A DNA stretch of 64,000 nt, from assembly GCF_026914265.1 (NCBI RefSeq), contig NC_069133.1, positions 44,799,417 through 44,863,416 of the forward strand, read 5' to 3'. The notes beneath the pieces were generated by a model. The model made no database searches. It worked only from the letters and a program-made list of their open reading frames with translations, and had not been told where the DNA came from. The translations under genes were made by a program, and so were the position numbers. The DNA comes from Mya arenaria (taxonomy: Eukaryota; Mollusca; Bivalvia; Myida; Myidae). This document shows, one piece after another, positions 23,310 to 32,995 of the stretch. Each line of letters starts with the position of its first letter. The stretch's first letter is position 1.

Positions 23310-24165
23310 TAACGGATCTCGTACAATGGAAGAGCTGAAATATTTTAACTGATAGTGGAAATACGTGGGACTTCTTCGAATGGAAGAGCTTTGACTGACG
23401 AAGGGACCTCGTGCAAAGGAAGAGCTGGACTATTAACTGATCGCCGAAATACAAGTGCCCTCATTCAATGGGAGCGCTTAACTATTGACTCAAATTGGAA
23501 AAACGAGGGACTTCGTCCAATGGAAGAGCTGTGCTATTGACGGAGGCGGAAATACGAGGGACCTCATATAATTAAAGAATTTAAAGATTGAGTGATGTGG
23601 AAATACGAGGGACCTCTTGCAATGCAAGAGCTGGATTATTAACGGAAGGCGGAAATGCGATGGGCCTCATAAAATGGAAGAGCTGGACTATTAAATGAGG
23701 CGAAATTACAAGAGACATCATACAAAAGAAAAGCTGAACTATTAACTGAGGCAGAAATGCGACGGCTCTTGGACAATGGAAAAGCTGAACTATTCACTGA
23801 GGCGGAAATGCGAGGGCTCTCGGACAATGGAAAAGCTGAACTATTCACTGAGGCGGAACTGGAGGGCTCTCGGACAATGGAAAAGCTGAACTATTCACTA
23901 AGGCGGAAATGCGAGGGACCTGATACAATGGAGAGCTGGTCTATTAACTGAAGGCGGAAATGCGAGGGACATCGTACAATTGAAGAGCTGAACTATTCAC
24001 TGAGGCGGAAATGCGAAGGACATCGTACAATTGAAGAGCTGAACTATTAAATGAGGCGAAATTACAAGAGACATCATACAAAAGAAAAGCTGAACTATAA
24101 ACTGAGGCAGAAATGCGAGAAATCTCGTACAATTGAAGAGTTGAACAATTAACTATCAATTCCAT
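23310..24165 (+). repeat. ~51-bp minisatellite, about 16-17 copies
   Basis: The unit is built on GGCGGAAATGCGAGGGACCT followed by ...ACAATGGAAGAGCTGAACTA and TTAACTGA. Best copies are 51 bp (17 codons), and several successive copies stay open on both strands. On the minus strand a 17-residue Ser/Ala-rich unit (NSSAFPLSESPRISASV) repeats. Copies before about 23600 vary more in length. No start, splice site or domain supports expression. Confidence 0.85.
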
Positions 24166-24169
24166 GAAT

Positions 24170-25236
24170 TAGTGTGTCCCTTATTCTCCCCCTGGAATCT
24201 GGAATATAACGCTTCATTTTGGACTGGAATCTGGAAAACCATTTAGTATAAAAACGTCCCAATATGGCTTTATGTCCGTATGCTTATATTTTAGCTTCTT
24301 ATGTCATATCTTACAGTCATTAGTTTTAACGCACGCGTAGCGAAACGATTATAAATGTGTATAATTGTAAGGGTAGTGGGTCAGGAATCTTTTTGTCTAG
24401 GGATGCGTTAACGGCGACGGTTACCGTATGCCAACCTTGAACTGTAATTCACTTAGTATTAATACATATAGTGGTTTGCATTTGGCCGGTTTGGATGGAC
24501 TTCAGGCTCTAAGTTTCCAAGGTTTATTCATCAAAACTCATGCCACAAAAATATTACAGATAGAGTATGAGAACATATTGAGGAATAGACAGGCCCTTAA
24601 AATCGTCACTAGAGGTTATGTGATAAGACAATGAACTCTTAATGAACGGTCTCGTGTGTTCACCTGTAACTGATAGCAATTGAATTTCAGATGAATGTCA
24701 TATAGTCAGCTTTTCGATTGTATTTGGTCCCTCGTATGCCCCCCCCCCCCCCTCAATTAAAAGTGACACATATCCCGCACAAAAGACCAAGAAGCAAAGA
24801 ACTAGGAAAACAATTGTTCTTATAGATAGGTTTACGTAATGCACATTCGAATACAAATATTTCAATACTTATACGTATATACAAAAGGGTTAGGTCACAA
24901 ATTTTTACGCTAGAAATCGTTTCCTTCCGTTTTGTCAGAAAAATATCACCAAAAGAAATGGCATACTAATCAGTAAATAATCACTCATTATGATATAAAC
25001 TGCTACGATTAGAAAATTCTGGAGTACTCCACTCGTAATGGTTAGTTCAATTAAGATACAGCGTATTTGAAATATATTACCCCCCCCCCCCCAAAAAAAA
25101 AGAGGGCAAAAGAAAGACTTTTGGCCTTAAACTAAGGTGAGGATATCGTACATAAACCTTATCTGTAACATTTATCGTAGTTTATATACTCCTTATGTCA
25201 TCGTCTTGTTACGCTGTTATTGTCAAAAACTTTAAA
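24170..25236. other. No gene; homopolymer C tracts; 5' flank of the C1q gene
   Basis: AT-rich with poly-C runs at about 24740-24752 and 25081-25093. No credible exon. The region just before 25237 should hold the promoter and 5' UTR of the C1q gene, but no TATA or initiator element is unambiguous. Confidence 0.5.
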
Positions 25237-26647
25237 ATGAGTTTTTCCTTACATTTTGTTTGCTTGCTGTTTTTCTTGGACACTGCTGTGGTCCAAGCCG
25301 ACGACACAGCAGACCTGAAACGCAGGTTGGAACTCCTGGAGTTAAAACTGGCTGATGTAAATGCACGTGGTAGGTACATGTTTTATAGTATACATATAAT
25401 TTTGGATGCCTGTTGAACTCATAATATCAGCATACGTCAGGGCCACGTTCTATTGTTGTTATAACTTGTTGATCAACCCAATTGTATAATAATATTGTTT
25501 GTCGAAATGATTTATATGACGTGTGTATATTATTTACAATAAAATACGATTAAATTATTAAAACTGCATGCAAAACATGTGAAATTTATTGAACATGTTA
25601 TACATCATGTGTTGTAAGGTGTGTATTAAGTGGGAGTTGTCTTTTTTGACATATGGTCTAGTAATATAATCAGGTGAATTAAGTGTTTAGTATAATCATA
25701 CAATATTCAGTATTTGATCAACATTATCGTATTGGCATAGGCCAACATGTTATATAGATTACAATATTTTGAAGATAAGCACACCTAGATAGCCTTAAAA
25801 CAACATAACTTAATATTGCTATGATTTTTTAAACATATTTTATTCATATGCATAAATTTCAAACATTGCAAGTTTGCATGCATTACAATTATAACCTTGA
25901 TATACTAAAGCGGATTGAAACAAAAGCAGTGCTTATAATGTTTCTTTGTCTGCTGCTTTGATTACAGAAATGCACCAGAGTGAGCTCAATAAACATCAAG
26001 AAAAGCTACTGCAGCATCAAAATAAAAGAATCCAAAAGCTTGAATCAGCCGTTAAACATTGCAAGATGACAACTGATGACTCCTTGGAGGAAGACAGATT
26101 GCGTGAAAATGAGATGAGTTACTCCAAAACAGCAGGATCCGACATTACCAACTCAGCAACTGGCATCACATCCGAAGCCGATTTAAGACAAACAATAGAC
26201 AGGAACGAGCAGACAAAATTAGAAAACAAACGGATTGTATTTGAAGGACCAGTAGCATTCACGGCGATCAAAATTGCAAACCAAATCAACATAGGAGTTA
26301 ACCAGAACATCGAATTTGAACAAGTGGTCCTGAACGAAGGTGGTGGGTACCATTCCAGCAATGGACTATTCATCGCACCAGCAGCGGGTATCTACATGTT
26401 CGCGGTCACACTGTTGCGAGAGCCCTCTGACAGCTACCTTCACGGCCAAATTGTACACGCAGGGAACGTAGTGGCTAAAATCCACGGCACCCCGGACTCC
26501 AGCACGTGGGATCAGGGAAGTCAGACGGTCTTCATCAAGTTGAATGTCGGTGAAGAAGTTTGGATCCGCAATGGTGATTATGCTCGAGAGCACATCCATG
26601 GGGACCTCTTTTCATCGTTCTCAGGATACTTGCTTTATCCACTTTGA
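25237..26647 (+). CDS. Secreted coiled-coil C1q-domain protein (two exons)
   Basis: Exon 1 is 25237-25369 (donor GTAGGT) and exon 2 is 25968-26647 (acceptor TTGATTACAG). The phase-1 join gives 270 residues and a TGA stop. I chose the ATG at 25237 because it directly starts a signal peptide (MSFSLHFVCLLFFLDTAVVQ) and has A at -3. An in-frame ATG at 25195 would bury the signal. After the signal come heptad-like helical segments (about 24-75), a Ser/Thr/Glu-rich linker, then a C-terminal C1q globular domain (about 133-270). Domain landmarks are VAFTA (140-144), FEQVVLNEGGGYHSSNGLF (161-179), APAAGIYMFAVTLL (181-194) and the end SSFSGYLLYPL. There is no collagen repeat, so it is a C1q-domain-containing (sghC1q-type) protein. 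In bivalves this family is expanded and includes secreted lectin-like immune recognition proteins. The ligand is unknown. AATAAA follows at 26673. Confidence 0.92.
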
Positions 26648-26672
26648 GTAACCGTTTCGGTGTAAAAGTATG

Positions 26673-26678
26673 AATAAA
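26673..26678 (+). terminator. Poly(A) signal of the C1q gene
   Basis: AATAAA 26 nt after the TGA stop, giving a very short 3' UTR. Confidence 0.7.
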
Positions 26679-26699
26679 GATTCTGAATTGAAACATGAT

Positions 26700-27610
26700 A
26701 AATGTATCAATCAGTAACGATTATGAAGATAATTTACAACCAGTTGAGGTCCCATGCACCCTTCCGCTATTTCTATTCCACCTTTATATGCTAAAAGTTG
26801 TACCCTTTTTATAGTTAGAACAGTTTAAATTAAAAATCAAACAAATGGAACATGGATAAAGCGTTACCAGGTTTTCAAAGAACCAAATAAAAAGTATTAA
26901 ACAATTAAGTGTATTATGGTAATTAATGTGTAAATGTGTTTTATGTATCTATACTTAAACAGAAATACAGTCGAAACTCGCTATGTCGAGTTCGTTGGGA
27001 CCTAGGAAAAAAGTCGAGATAACGAACACTCGACACATCCGAATTACAAAAAATATCACCAATCCCAACACATTTGAGTCAGATTTATGCCCGATGTTTA
27101 CATCCGCAATTGAACGGTTTTGTTATATATTACAGTCGTGAAAACAGCAAACTTAAATAAAAAAAAAATGAATAATTTCTGTCATTTTGTTTTATTTCAC
27201 GGTTATGGATTACACAAACACAGATATAAAACAATCACATTTGTACATGGTTAAAAACGATATAGCTCATATGACAATAACTTTGATAAAATAGCACATT
27301 CGCGATTCGTGATATAATACACATCAATATAAACACATCATCGGCTCAAAACAAAAACATTCAAGCGCTATTATAAATAGAATAAGATACAGTATTCATT
27401 TTAAAGAGGTTGAAGCCCGAACGAGGTCATTTTATTTTCTGCAAAACCTTACAATAATAAACTGTCATATTACTAGCGTATGCACTTGTTTGTAGACAAA
27501 TGGGAATATTGTTTTATACAAAGTTATGGGACGCATCACGCTGCTATGCCAATTTCGTTCATACAAACATTAGCGTTTCCATCTTAAATTACATAGACAT
27601 AACGCCCAAA
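26700..27610. other. No gene; single pogo-like transposon end
   Basis: A Tc1/mariner-pogo-like end (CAGTCGAAACTCGCTATGTC) starts at 26968 after TA and continues with GAGTTCGTTGGGACC. No matching opposite end is evident before 27600. The remainder is AT-rich. Confidence 0.5.
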
Positions 27611-27616
27611 CAACTG

Positions 27617-27900
27617 CATGGCCTAGTGGTTAAGGCGTCCGCCTCCGGGGCGGGAGTTCGCGGGTCTGATCTCTGGTCGCGTCATACCGAAAAACGTTAA
27701 AAGTTGGTACAAGTAGCTTCCTTGCCTGGCGCTCTTCATTTGAAAGGTAGTGCTTTGAAAAGTGATGTACTAAGTACTGGTTCAACCCAGGAAAGTTGTA
27801 TCACGTGTATCGGTGTTCTACACCGAGCACATTAAATAACCAGGAGGTCTCTTTGCAAAGAGCTTGGGTATCTCTTGTATCTCCCTCTGTTTCTTAAAGT
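27617..27900 (+). mobile_element. tRNA-derived SINE, plus-strand copy
   Basis: Same family as the minus-strand copy at 13645-13960. The A box is intact (TGGCCTAGTGG). The B box is degraded (GGGTCTGATCTC instead of GGGTTCGATCCC). The body shares GTTGGTACAAGTAGCTTCC and AGTACTGGTTCAACCCAGG. It is older or less constrained than the 13.9 kb copy. Confidence 0.85.
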
Positions 27901-27904
27901 CTTC

Positions 27905-29040
27905 CAATGTCTGGATTTGACTGCGAATTGCTGTCACTTCTGGCATTGAAACACAATTTAAGTCGTGATGGCGTCACGGCGTGGTCAAGCCATAATGCAG
28001 CCAATGGGGCGGACCTTGATAAACTAAAATAAACAAACAATCCAAGCGTCTGCAGCTTATTGCATAACACTATCAGTTACCAATCAGTAAATCATTCGGC
28101 TAGTTTGAACATCAAAGCAATTTTATTGGTCACCAATAATTATAGGCAACTGAAAATATTGAACAATCAATTAATACTTTGGCAAACCAAACCAAAAAAT
28201 AATCCGGTTTTATACACCTGACTGCAGACTAACGAGTGTAACTTTCCAACGGCGCCAATGATTTGATTTTAGTGTAGTAAGTATTATTAATCGAACTATA
28301 AAAATCGATTTAAATGGTCCCTTTGTTAAGTCCGCACATTTATAATTAATGAACTATATTTTAGTCGCAAGAAATATTATAAAGTTAAAGTTTATTGTTT
28401 TACTTATTTCTTCTATATTTTGTAGACTTTAAATGAGTTAAATGAAAAAATAACAATCAAATACCGTGTTTGTCTATATTTTGTAAAACTAACTTGTAAT
28501 AAAATAACTTACAAAAGATATGTTAAGTGAGAAATGTACTCTTCATATAAATATTGTACAAGCATGCAACGTAGAGGTTTGTGTAAAACTTTCCTCTATA
28601 AAATTAACAGGAGTTTACTTAAAACCGAGGTCAGGACGACTTAAGGGACGCTATCAAAATTCCATTTTGTGAACGTTTGACGTTGAAATACTAGAATTTG
28701 ACGCTGGTGGACAATTTTAAGACACGGTTAATATATTTCTTATATGTGCGTTTTACGATAATTTAACTGTGCAAAATTCTCTGCAAAAATAGATAATCCA
28801 CTGCTGTGCATCCTCTGCTTATTGCACTGGTGTCACAGTAGGGGCCAATTTCCTGTATATTGGTTTATTGGCTTAGGGCCATTTAGGGTCCAATAATATA
28901 ATGAAACCTCCAAAACTGCCCAGCAGGGTACTCAGATTGGAGATCTGAAGAGGGATCAAGGCAAGTAGATTAAGATCAATACACAGAGGTGGTGTACTAT
29001 ATCCCGAGGGTGGGGGTGGGGGTGTGGGGGTCACTTATAG
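27905..29040. other. No gene seen
   Basis: AT-rich intergenic sequence with a G-rich GGGTGGGGGTGGGGGTGTGG tract at about 29010-29030. No exon is recognisable. Confidence 0.5.
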
Positions 29041-29043
29041 AAG

Positions 29044-29374
29044 GCTTAAACCACAGTGGCTTGATGACAAAGGCTCATTAAAGTCACAATAAAAAAATTC
29101 AACTAGCCGAAATTATATTTTATACGTACTTGAACATGTATATCATCAATATAATACATTGCCATAAACATAAAATGAGATTTGAAAAAAAAAATACCCT
29201 ATACTGTTTCATATTACAGTATAGGGCTTTTTTTCAAATCTCATTTTATGTTTATGGCAATGTATTATATTGATGATATACATGTTCAAGTATGTATAAA
29301 TATAATTTTGGCTAGTTGATTTTTTTTATTGTGACTTTAATGAGCCTTTGTCATCAAGCCACTGTGGCTTAAAC
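29044..29374. repeat. Near-perfect long inverted repeat (hairpin), ~160-nt arms, 8-nt loop
   Basis: The left arm (29044-29207) and right arm (29216-29374) are reverse complements apart from a few mismatches and A/T-run length differences. The loop is TTCATATT. Shared landmarks are GCTTGATGACAAAGGCTCAT, AACATGTATATCATCAATAT and CATAAACATAAAATGAGATT. No coding capacity and no obvious target duplication. It could be a foldback MITE or a recent inverted duplication, and a transcript would form a long dsRNA hairpin. Confidence 0.92.
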
Positions 29375-30295
29375 TAGGTCCTTAAGCATCGTTAGGTTTA
29401 CGACTAAGATGCTGGGCCCGGAATACTTGTCGCAAACTTTTGTTAATTACATATTTAATTAATATTTAATTAACAAAAAATATTATAATAATAATTAATA
29501 AACACGGTACCTTGTCTGTTCGTCAGCCAATTCGTTTCTACAAGCGCTATATGGATTATAAACGTGCGAAAACTGGAATAATACTCTATTCGCACTGGTC
29601 CAAAAATAAGTGCATGACCTAATATTCAATCATGGTGTCTTGAAACGTTAACTCGACAATGACGCTGTCTAAATCAAACATCAGCACGTCTACAGATGAA
29701 CAAAATAAAGTAGCCATTTCCGGAACTGAGCGCGCTTTTGAAATCACCAATTGCTATCATTTTAAATGAGTTGAATTAAATGAACAAAATTATAATGTTT
29801 ATTTGTGGGATCCAGATTATTTCATCTTGTGAGCACAATAAGTTAATATTTTTACTCGTTATGCCTGAAAAACACTACTGGTTCGGGTTACCCGACCCGA
29901 ACATCTGTATTGTATGTCTGTAAAAATGTTTCCGTAAGTGGGTGTTCTAATATGCGATGGGCATGCAGATATGCGTTAATTTTATACATGTTCTTCCAAA
30001 CGGGCAGTTTTTGAAAATTGATTTCAACAAATGGGCAGATTTGGATCCGAAACGATGTCAAAGTACTGTTAAGTGATTTTTTATCACAGAAGTCGGAGCT
30101 GGTCATTGATTCCAAATTTCCATCGAGGTACGCGTTACTTAATGACAGTTCTTGAATCGGAAAATTTTCGGAAGTTTCGGAAAAAAGTGCATATGGACAA
30201 TTGAATGAAACATGCATGGACCGAAATGACAGCTGATTTGTCACTGACATTGGATGCTGTTGAGGCAGTTTTAAGATTATGACCATTCAAAGTGT
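29375..30295. other. No gene seen
   Basis: AT-rich sequence. The 132-codon minus-strand frame at 29888-30286 has no ATG-supported domain content and no recognisable family. I cannot exclude an unknown exon but see no splice support. Confidence 0.45.
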
Positions 30296-30309
30296 GAGGA
30301 TAGAGTGTG

Positions 30310-31765
30310 TTATGATCATGACCTTTGACTTTATGACCTAAAAATCCATAGGAGTCATCAGCTGGTCACCAAAAATCTAAATGTCAAGTTTGGGGGCCAT
30401 GGGACTGCAGACATTGACAAGTTATCACACAGAAAAGCTTTTTTACGTATACGGTCACTGTGACCTTGACCTTTGACCCCTAAAATCAAACGGTCATCTA
30501 CAGGTCAGACACAACTCCGAGTCAGTTTTGAGGGTCATGGGTGCAGGCATTGTCGAGTTATCACTCGAAACATTTTCACATTCAAGGTCACTGTAAACTT
30601 GACCTTTGACCCAATGACTCCTAAAATCAATAAGGGTCATCTCCTGGTCAGGCCCAACTAACATGTCAAGTTTGATGACCATAGGTTCAGGCATTGTTGA
30701 GATATCACTGGGGGAACGTTTTTGCGTTATTGTGACCTTGACCTTAGCCCGATGACCTCCAATGTCAAGAGGGGTCATCTACTGGTCAGGCTTGACCTTC
30801 ATGTCAAGTTTGATGACCGTAGGTCCAGGAATTGTCGAGTTTGCTTTCAAGATCACTGTGACCTTGAACTTTGACCCCTAAAATCAATAGGGTTCATCTA
30901 CTGGTCAGGCCCAATCTCAAAGTAAAGTTTGAGGGCCATGGGTGCAGGCATTGTCGAGTTATCACTCGGACAACCTTTAACAATTCAAGGTCACTGTGAC
31001 CTTGACCTTTGGCCCAATGACCCCCATAAACAATAGGGGTCATCCAATGGTCTGGTCCAACCTCAAAGTCAAGTTTGAGGGCCATGGGTGCAGGCATTGT
31101 CGAGTAATCACACTGACAACCTTTTACCATTCAAGGGTACTGTGACCTTGACCTTTGGCCTGTTGCCCCCTTAAAACAAAAGGGGTCATCTACTGGTCAG
31201 GCCCAACCTCAAAGTCAAGTCTGAGGGCCAAGGGTGCAGGCATTGTTTTGTTATCACTCGGACAGTCTTTTACCATTCAAGGTCACTGTGACCTTGACCT
31301 TTGGCCCGATGACCCCCAAAAACAAAAGGGGTCATTTTCTGGTCAGGCCCAACCTTCAAGTCAAGTTTGAGGGCCATGGATGCAGGCATTGTTGAGTTAT
31401 CAAACGGACAGCCTTTAACCATTCAAGGTCACTGTGACCTTGACCTTTGGCCCGATGACCATCATCATCAATAGGGGTCATCTATTGGTCAGGCCCAACC
31501 TCCAAGTCAAGTATGAGGGCCAGTGGTGTAGGCATTGTCGAGTTATCACTCGGACAACCTTTTACCATTCTAGGTCACTGTGACCTTGACCTTTGACCCG
31601 ATGATCCCCAAAAACAATAGGGGTCTTCTACTGGTCAGGCCGAACTTCCATATCAAGTTTGATGACCATAGGTCTAGGCATTGTTGAGTTATCACTCGGA
31701 CAAGCTTTAAAATTATTTTACCATTAAAGGTCACTGTGACCTTGACCTTTCACCCGATGAGCAAG
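30310..31765 (+). repeat. ~146-bp tandem array with ERE-like palindromes, about 10 units
   Basis: Units of about 144-150 bp share CAAGGTCACTGTGACCTTGA, GGGGTCATCTACTGGTCAGG, CAAGTCAAGTTTGAGGGCCA and GCATTGTCGAGTTATCACTC. Units before about 30850 are more diverged. Five units contain the exact 15-mer AGGTCACTGTGACCT (30988, 31280, 31426, 31572, 31728), and one at 30453 has the 13-bp core GGTCACTGTGACC. Other units keep damaged versions. Open frames across the array are repeat artefacts. Confidence 0.9.
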
Positions 31766-31769
31766 GAGG

Positions 31770-32700
31770 TGGTGTCTGCGATGGCAGCTGCAGGATGCAA
31801 ATGAAACATTGACACTGCTGGCGACTCGGAGGCAACATAATTATCCGTGCATATACATTATACTGCAGATGCTACTGACCATGCCTGCCACATCCACCTA
31901 ATAAAAGCGCTCATTCAGATCCACGAGGCGTTTTAAAACATACCTTTGCACTACAATGCCCGGCGAGGGGCTGTCCTCACTTGGCGTCCTCCATATTAAT
32001 CGAGAAGTTGAGATAGACATAACTAAAATCATTAACACATTAACTTCAGTCAAATGCCGGACTTTGGCTTTCATTTGAAGATCCTCGATATATCATCGTA
32101 AACAAAACCAACTAGACAAGCTTATTTGACCATAACATACGTACTTTCTATTTTGATTTTTTTACTAGTTCGTATCAAGCTTTTTATTTCAGTTCTGTTA
32201 CAGCACATACTAAGGCAACAAAGTAGTTTAGCGAAGTGCATTATAAAGATTATTCTGATGACTAGAAACTCTTCAGATATTCGCCAAAATGCACCATTTT
32301 GGTTCTAGAGTAAATACACAATCCCGGGGAAGGACCCCCTACCAAGTGGGCATATACTTCTTAATAGGCACAGCTACGCCCCTGATTTCAGACACTTAAC
32401 AGTCAATACGCGTTTTAGCAAATTGCAGTCATTTTTAACAAAGTTAATCTCTTCCAAAAGTTGCAATTGATCAATTTCATCACCGATGTTTATCTGCCGA
32501 TTCTGTGTCTACGTTGTTTCACAGCAGTATTTAGCTTCCTTGCAATGTCCGCTCGCTGGGATGCCACAAAGTTTGAATATTTAGCATGTGAAAGTCACGT
32601 GATGATAACAAAGACGCTTTTTTAAACGCCAGGGTTATGGACTTTGTTATACATTATAACATACAACCTAAAAGCATACAAAGAGAATTAGAGTTTGACA
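31770..32700. other. No gene seen; 3' flank of SUPV3L1
   Basis: Unassigned intergenic DNA between the 146-bp array and the SUPV3L1 3' end. No credible exon or repeat family was recognised. Confidence 0.5.
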
Positions 32701-32708
32701 AAAGCTTA

Positions 32709-32714
32709 TTTATT
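32709..32714 (-). terminator. Candidate poly(A) signal of SUPV3L1
   Basis: AATAAA on the minus strand about 280 nt beyond the TAG stop. It is the first clear hexamer downstream, in a T/A-rich context. Confidence 0.45.
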
Positions 32715-32845
32715 TGTTTGTACATTTGTTTTTTTCTCACTGCAACACTTATAATAGACACGTTATAAAACCAATGGTTATGTATGGTTTGTGTAGTGCA
32801 TATTTAGAATTTCAATATTTAATACAAAACATACAATTGTATTTC

Positions 32846-32985
32846 AGGTGTGTTCTTTGCAGCAGTCACTCACTGGCTGAAAACAGGTTGCACATCCGTC
32901 CGTGCCACTGTATTTCCGTCCACCTCACATCCGTCTGTTTTAAATCCCCTAACAGCGCATCCATAATAAGATTGTTAGTCAATTT
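32846..32985 (-). repeat. Decayed duplicate of part of the SUPV3L1 last exon, inside its 3' flank
   Basis: This 140-bp segment aligns with 33776-33925 of the coding exon. Shared landmarks are GTGTTCTTTGC/GTGCTCTTTGC, GAACAGGTTG/AAACAGGTTG, CCTCACATC(C/T)GTCTG and ATCCAT(A/G)AT. The copy has lost its reading frame and lies just past the stop codon. Confidence 0.7.
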
Positions 32986-32995
32986 GTTCAGTGTT

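Noticed and set aside
24428..24634. 68-codon ATG frame on the plus strand
   Set aside because: No family resemblance, no splice context and ordinary background composition.
25195..25236. Upstream in-frame ATG as start of the C1q protein
   Set aside because: It would place 14 polar residues before a clear signal peptide; the ATG at 25237 has better context.
30494..31370. Frames with repeated MAPAPMALK-like text
   Set aside because: They fall within the ~146-bp tandem array and shift frame between units.
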